From: Prevotella sp. | Lineage (GTDB): Bacteria; Bacteroidota; Bacteroidia; Bacteroidales; Bacteroidaceae | Assembly: GCA_015060485.1 (NCBI GenBank) | Contig: SUYI01000009.1 | Location: 30,695 to 94,694 of the forward strand | DNA length: 64,000 nucleotides | Direction of reading: 5' to 3' | Part shown: positions 41,454 through 49,555 of the stretch, in pieces | Position numbering within the stretch: position 1 is the stretch's first letter | Layout: each line of letters begins with the position of its first letter | The notes under the pieces: generated by a model | What the model was told of the DNA's origin: nothing | Seen by the model: only the letters and a program-made list of their open reading frames with translations | Database searches by the model: none | Position numbers and translations under genes: made by a program

Positions 41454-43178
41454 ATGAAAAGAATAGCAAATTATCTGATTGTGCTGGCCTTAGCGGTCTT
41501 CACATTCACCAGCTGCGAGGACGTTCCCTCTCCTTTCGGACAAATCGTGGCTCCAAAAGCAGATGACGGTGTAGTCATAGAACCTTCTGGAAAAGGTACG
41601 CTGGCAGACCCCTACAACGTGGCAGGTGCGCTGGAGTATATTGCTGGTCTGGGCGCTGACGTGCAGTCGCCCAACGATGTCTACATCAAGGGTTATGTAA
41701 CTACGATTACTGAAACTTTCGGTACACAGTATGGTAACGCTACGTTCGAGATTTCGGACACGAAAGAGGGTGCCAACAAGTTCCTCTGCTATCGCGTGAA
41801 GTATTTCGGAGGACAAGGCTATAGCGACCCGTCGGCCACGAACATCAAGGAGGGCGACGAGGTGATTATCTGTGGTAAGGTGGTCAACTACAAGGGTAAC
41901 ACCCCCGAGACTGCCAGTAACGCCGCTTATGTGTATTCCATCAACGGCAAGGGCGGTGATACGACGCCTGATCCGGGTGGAGACACCGGAGATGCCAAGG
42001 GCAAGGGTACTCAGGACGATCCGTTCAACATCGCTGCTGCTATCAAGAAGTGTCAGGAAGTGGGCGAGACGACCTCTACGGAGAAGTACTACATCAAGGG
42101 TGTCGTCGTGAAGGGCGGTACGGCTTCCGGCGGTTTCGGTAATGTTACCTTCACGCTGGGTGATACGAAAGACGCTACAGACGTTTTCACAGCTTATCAG
42201 GTGGCAGGAACGGACGGTGAGAGTCTGGCTGACGGCTATGAGGTACCCGCTGGCGCTGAGGTCGTTGTCTATGGTCCGGTTGTGAACTATAAGGGCAACA
42301 CGCCCGAGACTGCCGGTAAGAGCGCTGCTCAGATTGTGACCATCAACGGAAAGAAGACAAACGAAGGTGGCGATAATCCCCCTGCTGGCGGCAACGACGG
42401 TTCGCTGGAAAAGCCCTTCACACCCGCCGAGGCTAACGCGTTTATCGCAACGTTGGCTGCCGACACGAACACCGACAAGGACTACTACATCAAGGGTAAG
42501 ATTATTGAGATTACGGATAAGAACCAGTTTGGTACACAATACGGAAACTGCACGTTCTACATCTCTGACGACGGTACCGACAAGGACGACAAGTTCTATG
42601 TGTTCCGCACCCTGTATCTTGAGAATGTGAAATACACCGATGATTCGTGGACAAAGCCCGCAGCCAAGGACGAGGTGATTATCTGTGGTAAACTGGTCAA
42701 CTACAAGGGAAATACCCCCGAGACGGTTGCCAACCAGAGCTATATCTACTCATTGAACGGAAAGACAAAGGCAGATGAAGGCGGCAGTACAGCCGGCAAC
42801 GACGGTTCGCTGGAAAAGCCCTTCACACCCGCCGAGGCTAACGCGTTTATCGCAACGTTGGCTGCCGACACGAACACCGACAAGGACTACTACATCAAGG
42901 GTAAGATTATTGAGATTACGGATAAGAACCAGTTTGGTACACAATACGGAAACTGCACGTTCTACATCTCTGACGACGGTACCGACAAGGACGACAAGTT
43001 CTATGTGTTCCGCACCCTGTATCTGGGCAATGTGAAGTACACCGATGATTCGTGGACAAAGCCCGCAGCCAAGGACGAGGTGGTGATCTGCGGTAAGCTG
43101 GTCAACTACAAGGGAAATACCCCCGAGACGGTTGCCAATCAGAGCTACATCTACTCGTTGAACGGAAAGACAAAATAA
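41454..43178 (+). CDS. Lipoprotein with four tandem OB-like repeats
   Basis: 574 residues. Lipobox FTSC (~21). Four repeats of ~125-135 residues follow, each starting near DPYNVAGALEYIAGLGAD or EKPFTPAEANAFIATLAADT and ending VNYKGNTPET...YIYSLNGK; Gly/Asp-rich linkers separate them (DTTPDPGGDTGDAKGKG). Repeats 3 and 4 are almost identical even in DNA (42390-42770 and 42795-43175, 405-nt period), a recent duplication. Same repeat as the C-terminus of the upstream lipoprotein, 38 nt away. Likely a surface binding protein, the multiple copies giving avidity or reach. Followed by a strong hairpin. Confidence 0.82.
   Translation: MKRIANYLIVLALAVFTFTSCEDVPSPFGQIVAPKADDGVVIEPSGKGTLADPYNVAGALEYIAGLGADVQSPNDVYIKGYVTTITETFGTQYGNATFEISDTKEGANKFLCYRVKYFGGQGYSDPSATNIKEGDEVIICGKVVNYKGNTPETASNAAYVYSINGKGGDTTPDPGGDTGDAKGKGTQDDPFNIAAAIKKCQEVGETTSTEKYYIKGVVVKGGTASGGFGNVTFTLGDTKDATDVFTAYQVAGTDGESLADGYEVPAGAEVVVYGPVVNYKGNTPETAGKSAAQIVTINGKKTNEGGDNPPAGGNDGSLEKPFTPAEANAFIATLAADTNTDKDYYIKGKIIEITDKNQFGTQYGNCTFYISDDGTDKDDKFYVFRTLYLENVKYTDDSWTKPAAKDEVIICGKLVNYKGNTPETVANQSYIYSLNGKTKADEGGSTAGNDGSLEKPFTPAEANAFIATLAADTNTDKDYYIKGKIIEITDKNQFGTQYGNCTFYISDDGTDKDDKFYVFRTLYLGNVKYTDDSWTKPAAKDEVVICGKLVNYKGNTPETVANQSYIYSLNGKTK
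42390..43175 (+). repeat. Near-identical tandem duplication inside the OB-repeat lipoprotein
   Basis: About 381 nt repeated with a 405-nt period. Only a few scattered substitutions are seen (for example CTTGAGAATGTGAAATAC against CTGGGCAATGTGAAGTAC). Confidence 0.9.
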
Positions 43179-43194
43179 GGAATTGGTAAGGTTT

Positions 43195-43237
43195 ATAGGG
43201 ACGGTTCTGCAATCTTTAGTCGCAGATCCGTCCCTAT
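43195..43237 (+). terminator. Long hairpin after the lipoprotein gene
   Basis: ATAGGGACGG-T-TCTGC (43195-43210) pairs with GCAGA-T-CCGTCCCTAT (43222-43237): 15 bp with one T/T mismatch, 11-nt loop. It lacks a direct T-run, so it may be an mRNA-end stabiliser or a palindromic element as well as a terminator. Confidence 0.6.
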
Positions 43238-43249
43238 GATTTGCTATTT

Positions 43250-43326
43250 CGTCCGACAGAAAATTTTTTTCGTCCGACGGAATTTTTTTTTCGTCCGACG
43301 GAATTTTTTTTTCGTCCGACGGAATT
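43250..43326 (+). repeat. 21-bp tandem repeat (CGTCCGACGGAA plus T-run)
   Basis: Four copies of CGTCCGAC(A/G)GAA, starting at 43250, 43271, 43292 and 43313 (exact 21-bp period), separated by T7-T9 runs. Lies in the 253-nt gap before the GH43 gene, upstream of its promoter. Confidence 0.85.
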
Positions 43327-43399
43327 TTTGAAGTGCTGAGCGGATGTTTTTTTTTACTGATTTTTTGCTTTGGTGAACGGTTATTCCATTTTTATTTTG

Positions 43400-43407
43400 T
43401 ACTTTTG
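43400..43407 (+). promoter_or_regulatory. Promoter of the GH43 gene
   Basis: TACTTTTG, 24 nt before ATG 43432. Confidence 0.65.
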
Positions 43408-43431
43408 CAGCAACTAAACATCAAAAAGACA

Positions 43432-45099
43432 ATGAAGAAAACTACTATTTACTCCGTTTCAGTCTTTGCCATGCTGGTGGCGACGGCTATGTCCTGCACC
43501 AACAAGGCTGACGTGGTGAAACAAGAGCCTGTGACTCAGGGTAATCCCTATCTGCCCATGTGGGAACATATTCCTGACGGGGAACCGTATGTGTTTGAAG
43601 ATCCCGATAATCCAGGCAAGCAGCGTGTCTATATCTATGGCTCGCACGACAACTTGAAGACGATGTACTGCGGACGCGACCAGGTGGTATGGTCGGCGCC
43701 TGTAGAGGACTTGAGCCAGTGGCGCTACGACGGAGAAATCCTCGTGGTGGACAAGAATGCCAAGGGAGAACCGTTTGACTCGGCGGGCACTGCTGACGTG
43801 CTCTACGCCCCAGACGTGACGCTGATGACGGACAGCACGGGCAAGAAGACCTACTATCTGTTCCCCAACGACCAGACGGGATTCCGCAACGGACTGATAG
43901 CCAAGAGTGACCGTCCTGACGGTCCGTTTGAGGTGTGCAACTGGAATGCCGACGACCCCAACAAGGTGGATGGCATCTATGGCTTCGACCCGGGAGTGTT
44001 CGTCGATGACGACGGACGGGTGTATGGCTACTGGGGCTTCGGACACTCAATGGCGGCAGAGATTGATCCTGCGACAATGTGTACCGTAAAGCCCGGCACG
44101 GAGGTGGTGGACGGTATGGTGTCTGGTTACAAGGAACCCGGCATCTTCCGCTTCTTCGAGGCTTCCAGCATCCGCAAGGTGAAGGATAAATACATATTTA
44201 TATATAGCCGCTTCACAGAGGACGGTGAGTTCGGACTGCCTACGTCGAACTATACGCTGGCATACGCCTATAGCGACCATCCATTAGGCCCCTGGACCTA
44301 TGGTGGTACGATTATCGACGGACGTGCCCGTGAGAAGGACGAGCAGGGCAATGTGATTGCTTCTGCTGTTCCCGATGGTAATACGCATGGATCAATCTGT
44401 GAGATAGGCGGACAGTGGTATGTGTTCTACCACCGTCAGACAGGTACTGATGAATATGCTCGTCAGGCAATGGTGGCTCCCATCACCGTGAAGGTGGAAG
44501 AGGGCGCTGGCGGCAAGGTGGAAATCAGCGAGGGTGAATACAACTCCGAAGGTTTTGCACTGAACGGACTGAATCCCTTCGAGCGCCACTCTGCAGGTAT
44601 CGCCTGCTGGCTGACAGGTCCCAAGCCTGCCGTACACGAATGGCCCAACAATACGTTCTACGGCTCTTATGTAGAGGCTTCCTATGGTACTGAGAGCAAT
44701 TTCGACGCACCCTATGACCTGAAGAACAACAGCAATCGTGTGGTGAACAACACCGACGGCAGCATTGTGGGCTACAAATACTTTAACTTCGATGCCGAAA
44801 AACTGGCAGAGAAGGAAAATCTGATGCTCCTTCTGCGACTCATTCCCGAGGGCATCGACGGCACCATTGAGATTATGATGGACCGTCCCTGGACCTCGCA
44901 GGGTGGTAAGAAAATCGGTGAGATAGCCCTGAAGGCCGATATGGAGAAGAAATCCTGGAACATGGCGATAGGTATCGCAAAGGAGGCTAAAGATAATGAA
45001 CTTGCGGGCAAACACGCCATCTTCATCGTCTTCAAGTCTGACACCAAGGAGAAGTCGCTCTGCATCCTCGAAGAGCTGGTCTTTACATTCTCAGAATAA
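43432..45099 (+). CDS. Glycoside hydrolase family 43 lipoprotein
   Basis: 555 residues from ATG 43432; lipobox AMSC after a signal peptide (SVSVFAMLVATAMSC). Five-bladed propeller features of GH43: GKQRVYIYGSHDNLKTMYCG, WSAPVEDLSQWRYDGEIL, DVLYAPDVTLMTD (catalytic-base region), GIYGFDPGVFVDDDGRVYGY, RFFEASSIRKVKDKYIFIYS (general acid Glu) and HGSICEIGGQWYVFYHR. A C-terminal ~170-residue jelly-roll, CBM6-like, follows (FYGSYVEASYGTESNFDAPY). Likely an exo-acting arabinofuranosidase or xylosidase on plant polysaccharide, anchored in the cell envelope. Monocistronic with its own promoter. The upstream extension of the frame to 43333 is rejected. Confidence 0.85.
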   Translation: MKKTTIYSVSVFAMLVATAMSCTNKADVVKQEPVTQGNPYLPMWEHIPDGEPYVFEDPDNPGKQRVYIYGSHDNLKTMYCGRDQVVWSAPVEDLSQWRYDGEILVVDKNAKGEPFDSAGTADVLYAPDVTLMTDSTGKKTYYLFPNDQTGFRNGLIAKSDRPDGPFEVCNWNADDPNKVDGIYGFDPGVFVDDDGRVYGYWGFGHSMAAEIDPATMCTVKPGTEVVDGMVSGYKEPGIFRFFEASSIRKVKDKYIFIYSRFTEDGEFGLPTSNYTLAYAYSDHPLGPWTYGGTIIDGRAREKDEQGNVIASAVPDGNTHGSICEIGGQWYVFYHRQTGTDEYARQAMVAPITVKVEEGAGGKVEISEGEYNSEGFALNGLNPFERHSAGIACWLTGPKPAVHEWPNNTFYGSYVEASYGTESNFDAPYDLKNNSNRVVNNTDGSIVGYKYFNFDAEKLAEKENLMLLLRLIPEGIDGTIEIMMDRPWTSQGGKKIGEIALKADMEKKSWNMAIGIAKEAKDNELAGKHAIFIVFKSDTKEKSLCILEELVFTFSE

Positions 45100-45139
45100 A
45101 AAAATGGCGCCAATATTTGGTAGGTTCAAAAATTCTTCG

Positions 45140-45147
45140 TAACTTTG
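45140..45147 (+). promoter_or_regulatory. Promoter of rpmE2
   Basis: TAACTTTG, 61 nt before ATG 45209, leaving a short untranslated leader. Confidence 0.6.
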
Positions 45148-45208
45148 CACCCTCAAAACTGCGTAGTGCAGAAAAAGTATTATATAACATCATAATTAAC
45201 AAGTAAAA

Positions 45209-45463
45209 ATGAAAAAAGGTATTCATCCAGAAAACTATCGCCCCGTCGTGTTCAAGGACATGTCCAACGGCGATATGTTCCTCTCGCGCTCTACCGCTAA
45301 GACGAATGATACTGTAGAGTTCGAAGGCGAAACTTACCCTGTGGTAAAGATTGAAATTTCGAGCACTTCTCACCCGTTCTATACCGGTAAGAGCAAGCTC
45401 GTCGACACCGCTGGTCGCGTCGACAAGTTCATGAGCCGCTACGGTAAGGCTGCGAAGAAATAA
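45209..45463 (+). CDS. rpmE2: 50S ribosomal protein L31 type B
   Basis: 84 residues. [20 protein letters not shown] and [20 protein letters not shown] are diagnostic for L31 type B. The CxxC zinc pair of type A is absent (C-minus form), as expected for the zinc-independent version. Structural protein of the large ribosomal subunit at the subunit interface. Own promoter; a hairpin follows the stop. Confidence 0.97.
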   Translation: MKKGIHPENYRPVVFKDMSNGDMFLSRSTAKTNDTVEFEGETYPVVKIEISSTSHPFYTGKSKLVDTAGRVDKFMSRYGKAAKK

Positions 45464-45492
45464 GATATTTCACGCTACAGAACAAGACATCT

Positions 45493-45535
45493 AAGGCGCG
45501 TCCGAGGTAGTTGCATATGCCTATGGTCGCGCCTT
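45493..45535 (+). terminator. Hairpin after rpmE2
   Basis: AAGGCGCG (45493-45500) pairs with CGCGCCTT (45528-45535) around a 27-nt loop, then TTATC; weak T-run. Confidence 0.5.
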
Positions 45536-45595
45536 TATCAGCTAAATACGAAAACTATTCTATACAAAAAGCCGGAAACTAATAAATTCAAGACT

Positions 45596-46579
45596 ATGAA
45601 AGCAAAAAATATCTTTATGCTCATAGCCGTCTGCTTTGCGTTGGCTGCTTGTAGCGATGGCGGTAACGATGACGGAGGAGGCGGTAACGAGCCTAAGACA
45701 AATCCGGACCCCACTCCGAAAACTGTCAACAACAACCAGAATACCACTGGTCCCGCAGAGGCTCAATATCGTTTGGAATTCCCCAAGCTGAAAGGCGACC
45801 CTAGTGTTGTCGTCGTTCATCGTGCTGTCTTGAACGGCAAAACCAAGGAAGAAGGAGTGAACTATTGCGTGGAGTGGGATACTGAACTGAATTCCCAGCG
45901 CTGGAGCTGCTATCAGCTTTATAGCAGCGTCAACTACAATACCGCATCCAACGTGGCGCGCTATTATGCGGAGAACACCGGTACACTGTTGCCGGCTTGT
46001 CAATATCCTAACGATCCTGATTTGCCAGTACAGTATCGGTGGGCAGAGGACCCTTATAAGTTTTCGGGTTATGACCATGGACATATCTGTCCTTCTGCCG
46101 ACCGTCTGAGAGCTACGGAATGCAACTACCAGACGTTCTTCATCACTAATATGCAGCCGCAGTATAATAAATTCAATGCAGGTCTTTGGGAAAAGATGGA
46201 GGAAGACGTTCGTAACTGGGTCCGCCAGGGTGATACGCTCTATGTATGCAAGGGAGGAACCATCGACAATCCTGATTACATCCTTGAATACATCAATCGC
46301 AACAGCCATCAGCCGACACGAGTCAATAAGGAACATATCCCTGTGCCTCTCTTCTTCTATATGGCATTAGTGTGCAGAAAGGGGGATGTGTGGCAAGGTA
46401 TGGCTTATTGGGTGAAACAGTATAATGAGGATCACAGTAATGACAATCGCAGAGGCTATGCCATAACCATCGACCGTCTGGAAGAATTGACAGGTATTGA
46501 CTTCTTCTGTAATTTGCCCGACGATGTTGAGGACAAAGTGGAAAAGGAAATCGTACCAAGTTTTTGGGGATTACAATAA
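45596..46579 (+). CDS. DNA/RNA non-specific endonuclease, lipoprotein
   Basis: 327 residues. Lipobox LAAC (residue ~19), then a low-complexity Gly/Asp/Asn/Pro linker (SDGGNDDGGGGNEPKTNPDP). NUC-family nuclease core: YDHGHICPSADR at 159-170 (DRGH-type motif, here DHGH, with catalytic His) and FFITNMQPQYNKFNAGLWEK (the metal-binding Asn region). Also VPLFFYMALVCRKG near the end. Degrades DNA and RNA; membrane-anchored outside the cytoplasm. Fits a nucleic-acid scavenging set with the EEP nuclease and the OB-fold lipoproteins, though GH43 and rpmE2 lie between. Confidence 0.9.
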   Translation: MKAKNIFMLIAVCFALAACSDGGNDDGGGGNEPKTNPDPTPKTVNNNQNTTGPAEAQYRLEFPKLKGDPSVVVVHRAVLNGKTKEEGVNYCVEWDTELNSQRWSCYQLYSSVNYNTASNVARYYAENTGTLLPACQYPNDPDLPVQYRWAEDPYKFSGYDHGHICPSADRLRATECNYQTFFITNMQPQYNKFNAGLWEKMEEDVRNWVRQGDTLYVCKGGTIDNPDYILEYINRNSHQPTRVNKEHIPVPLFFYMALVCRKGDVWQGMAYWVKQYNEDHSNDNRRGYAITIDRLEELTGIDFFCNLPDDVEDKVEKEIVPSFWGLQ

Positions 46580-46665
46580 AAAATCCTAAAAACTTTGGTA
46601 GTCACGAGGTTTTTTCGTATCTTCGCAGAGGATTTTAAATGCAATACAAACCATAACAAGACAAA

Positions 46666-47220
46666 ATGAAAACTATCTATGATTTCTCTGTCAAAGACAG
46701 AAAGGGAAAAGACGTGTCAATGAAAGAGTATGCCAACGAGGTGCTGCTGATTGTCAATACAGCCACCAAGTGTGGTTTCACGCCCCAGTACGACGAGTTG
46801 GAAAAACTCTATAAAGATTATCACAGCCAGGGTTTCGAGATTCTCGATTTCCCCTGCAACCAGTTCGGACAGCAGGCTCCCGGCACTGACGAAAGCATCC
46901 ATGAGTTCTGCAAGTTGAACTTTGGCACTGAATTCCCCCGTTTCAAGAAGGTAAAGGTCAACGGCGACGATGCCGATCCGTTGTTCTTATTCCTTCAGGA
47001 GCAGAAAGGTTTTGCAGGCTGGGATATGGAGCACCCCATTGCTCATATTCTCGACGATATGCTGTCGAAAGCCGATCCTGACTATAAGGATAAGAACGAC
47101 ATCAAATGGAACTTTACCAAGTTCCTCATTAATAAGAAAGGATATGTGGTTGCCCGCTTTGAGCCCACTGAGAAAATTGAAGTCATCGAACAGCAAATCA
47201 AGGAAGAACTTGCAAAATAA
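46666..47220 (+). CDS. Glutathione peroxidase-family thiol peroxidase
   Basis: 184 residues, GPx family (BtuE/BsaA type). Peroxidatic Cys36 in NTATKCGFTPQYDEL, FPCNQFGQQAPGT with the conserved Gln and the usual resolving-type Cys, and IKWNFTKFLINKKG with the Trp-Asn of the catalytic tetrad. Reduces hydrogen and lipid peroxides; in bacteria such enzymes mostly use thioredoxin, and here the thioredoxin reductase gene follows after 3 nt, which supports that. A near-consensus promoter TATCTTCG lies at about 46616-46623. Confidence 0.92.
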   Translation: MKTIYDFSVKDRKGKDVSMKEYANEVLLIVNTATKCGFTPQYDELEKLYKDYHSQGFEILDFPCNQFGQQAPGTDESIHEFCKLNFGTEFPRFKKVKVNGDDADPLFLFLQEQKGFAGWDMEHPIAHILDDMLSKADPDYKDKNDIKWNFTKFLINKKGYVVARFEPTEKIEVIEQQIKEELAK

Positions 47221-47223
47221 CTC

Positions 47224-48159
47224 ATGGAACATACAAAATGTTTGATTATTGGCAGCGGACCCGCAGGGTATACCGCTGCTATTTATGCCAGCCGCGCTAA
47301 TCTCAGTCCCGTAGAGTATAGCGGCTTGCAGCCTGGTGGCCAGCTCACGCAGACCACCGAAGTGGAAAACTTTCCGGGTTATCCTCAGGGAGTGGACGGT
47401 AATCAGATGATGATGGACCTGCGCGAACAGGCTGAGCGCTTTGGCACAGACATTCGCGACGGAGAAATCGTCAAGGTCGACCTTTCCAGTCGCCCTTATA
47501 AGGCTTGGGACGACGCAGGGCGTGAATTAGAGGCTGATACGGTGATTATTGCTACTGGAGCTTCGGCAAAGTATCTGGGCCTCGACGACGAGCGCAAATA
47601 CAACGGACAGGGCGTTTCTGCCTGTGCCACCTGCGACGGCTTCTTCTACAGGAAGAAGACGGTTGCTGTCGTTGGCGGTGGCGATACGGCTTGCGAGGAT
47701 GCGCTCTATCTGAGCGGATTGGCCAAGAAGGTTTATATGATTGTCCGTAAGCCCTTCCTGCGTGCCTCTAAGGTCATGCAACAGCGTGTGATGGAACGTG
47801 AGAACATCGAGATTCTTTTCGAGCACAACACATTGGGACTCTTTGGCGAGAATGGCGTAGAGGGTGCTCATCTGGTAAAACGTAAGGGTGAAGCTGACGA
47901 ACAACAGGTGGATATTCAGATTGACGGTTTCTTCCTGGCTATAGGTCATACGCCCAATACAGCTATCTTTAAAGAATGGCTCGATACCGATGAGGTGGGC
48001 TATCTGAAGAAGATTGACGGCACACCACGTACCAAGCTTCCTGGTGTCTTCGTTGCTGGCGACTGTGCTGATCCTGTCTATCGTCAGGCTGTCAGTGCAG
48101 CAGGCACAGGATGCCAGGCAGCTATCGAGGCTGAAAGATTCTTGCTGAATAATAACTAG
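47224..48159 (+). CDS. trxB: Thioredoxin reductase
   Basis: 311 residues. FAD-binding GSGPAG (10-15), GGQLTQTTEVENFPG, redox pair CATC (Cys134/Cys137) in VSACATCDGFFYRKK, NADPH-binding VVGGGDTACEDALYL, and the C-terminal GVFVAGDCADPVYRQAVSAA. Reduces thioredoxin with NADPH. Directly behind the GPx gene, forming an antioxidant operon closed by the terminator at 48217-48245. Confidence 0.95.
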   Translation: MEHTKCLIIGSGPAGYTAAIYASRANLSPVEYSGLQPGGQLTQTTEVENFPGYPQGVDGNQMMMDLREQAERFGTDIRDGEIVKVDLSSRPYKAWDDAGRELEADTVIIATGASAKYLGLDDERKYNGQGVSACATCDGFFYRKKTVAVVGGGDTACEDALYLSGLAKKVYMIVRKPFLRASKVMQQRVMERENIEILFEHNTLGLFGENGVEGAHLVKRKGEADEQQVDIQIDGFFLAIGHTPNTAIFKEWLDTDEVGYLKKIDGTPRTKLPGVFVAGDCADPVYRQAVSAAGTGCQAAIEAERFLLNNN

Positions 48160-48216
48160 AAAATCTAGTATGTGTATGGTATTGCTATTCTGACTAGATA
48201 AAATGGCATAAAATTG

Positions 48217-48245
48217 AAAAAACCCCGTTTCACAACGGGGTTTTT
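48217..48245 (+). terminator. Rho-independent terminator
   Basis: AACCCCGTT-TCAC-AACGGGGTT with an A-run before and T5 after; may act in both directions. Confidence 0.85.
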
Positions 48246-48498
48246 CCATTCAAAAAACTAAATTAATCAACCATAAACCTTAACCATTAAAAATCTTTTC
48301 ACTGGCAAAAGTACGACAAATATTCCATATAGGGGTTCAGATAACGTTATAAAAGGTTTAAAAATCGTGATTATCGCATTTTTTATACCTAAAATCATGA
48401 ATTTTAAACTAAAATCGACAGGTTTAACATCTTTTTTACCTATTTTTTGTTGCAATTTCATGTAAAAGTTCTATATTTGCAGCGTCAAAGTTACATAT
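48246..48498 (+). other. AT-rich region upstream of the AraC regulator
   Basis: No credible gene. TATATTTG at 48472-48479 is the promoter of the regulator gene (ATG 48499). Repeated AAAATCNTG-like words (AAAATCGTGATT, AAAATCATGAAT) around 48361-48403 may be binding sites; unproven. Confidence 0.5.
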
Positions 48499-49536
48499 AT
48501 GGTAGTCGTAAACATCATTATTCTCATCATATTGATCCTTCTTGTAGCTTATTGTGGTAAGTTGAAGTTGCAAGAAAAGCACCAAAATGCTCCTCCATTA
48601 TTACTAAAGGAGGTTGTTTTGCAAGTCAGCAACAATGACGTGATGCATTACATTCGTGATGTGGCTGAGCATTTCGTGGACGATATGGAGACGAAACAAA
48701 TTGCTTTCGATTACAAATGTACGCCGGAAAGTATGATGGGGTGGGTGGATATTGATGTAGTAGAGAAGGGAACGATTCTGATGCTTACTGAAATGTTTGA
48801 TAATACGCCCGAACATGGCAGAATCACTTTGGAAGCTTATGCCAACCGTACGTACGACGCCATTACGATTCGTTTGAACGACAGCAGTAACGTTCCGTTA
48901 CGCCTAAGTCTTGCTATTGTCGGCCAGTTGGTAGCCATGCATCATGGTTCGATGCAAAGTGAGTTCTATGAAGGTCAGGGCAATATGGTGATTACCCAGA
49001 TACCCATAAAAAAAGACCATTATCTGAAGGAAGAAATTCTAGAAGCTGGCCAGGGCGCTCAGTCGGTGGTTGTTAATCCTGCAGCATTCCATATTCCAAC
49101 GAATATCCAGCTTAATATTCCTACCATCGATTTGCCTGAAGGAGTCTCTGATGGTACGCAGTCGTTGGGCTCGTTGGTGCAGCAGGCCTATAATTCGCCC
49201 GATCAGAAATTCCTGCAACGCGCCATCAAGTGTATCAACGAACATATGGATGACAGCGACTACGATCGCGAGCGTTTTGCCGCTGACATGGGAGCCAGTG
49301 CCAGTACACTCTACAACAAGTTGCGTGCACTGACGGGTAAGAACGTGACGGCATTCATTCGCGACATCCGCATCCAGACGGCGTGCAAGCTGGCTAAGGA
49401 GAATCCCGAGTTACGCGTGAGCGACATTGCCTACCGGGTAGGTTTCAAGGATCCTAAGTATTTTGCCACTACGTTTAAGAAAGTGATGGGCATTCAGCCT
49501 CGTGACTATTTTGAGCGTCAGCGTCAAGGACATTAA
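48499..49536 (+). CDS. Membrane-anchored AraC regulator with degenerate histidine-kinase ATPase-like domain
   Basis: 345 residues. One N-terminal membrane helix (VVVNIIILIILILLVAYCG). Residues ~40-180 look like a decayed HATPase_c domain: LTEMFDNTPEHGRITLEAYA in place of the N-box and LRLSLAIVGQLVAMHHGSMQ followed by GQGNMVITQIPI in place of the usual GLGL...GG..GxGT end; the glycine boxes needed for ATP are lost. After a linker, an AraC/XylS HTH domain (~245-345): FAADMGASASTLYNKLRALT and VSDIAYRVGFKDPKYFATTF. It resembles a hybrid two-component regulator stripped of sensor and receiver. Targets unknown. Confidence 0.8.
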   Translation: MVVVNIIILIILILLVAYCGKLKLQEKHQNAPPLLLKEVVLQVSNNDVMHYIRDVAEHFVDDMETKQIAFDYKCTPESMMGWVDIDVVEKGTILMLTEMFDNTPEHGRITLEAYANRTYDAITIRLNDSSNVPLRLSLAIVGQLVAMHHGSMQSEFYEGQGNMVITQIPIKKDHYLKEEILEAGQGAQSVVVNPAAFHIPTNIQLNIPTIDLPEGVSDGTQSLGSLVQQAYNSPDQKFLQRAIKCINEHMDDSDYDRERFAADMGASASTLYNKLRALTGKNVTAFIRDIRIQTACKLAKENPELRVSDIAYRVGFKDPKYFATTFKKVMGIQPRDYFERQRQGH

Positions 49537-49555
49537 GTCGTTTCTCAGTTACTTA

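Noticed and set aside
43250..43326. Tandem repeat considered as a CRISPR array
   Set aside because: Units are 12 bp plus T-runs with no unique spacers and no cas genes nearby.
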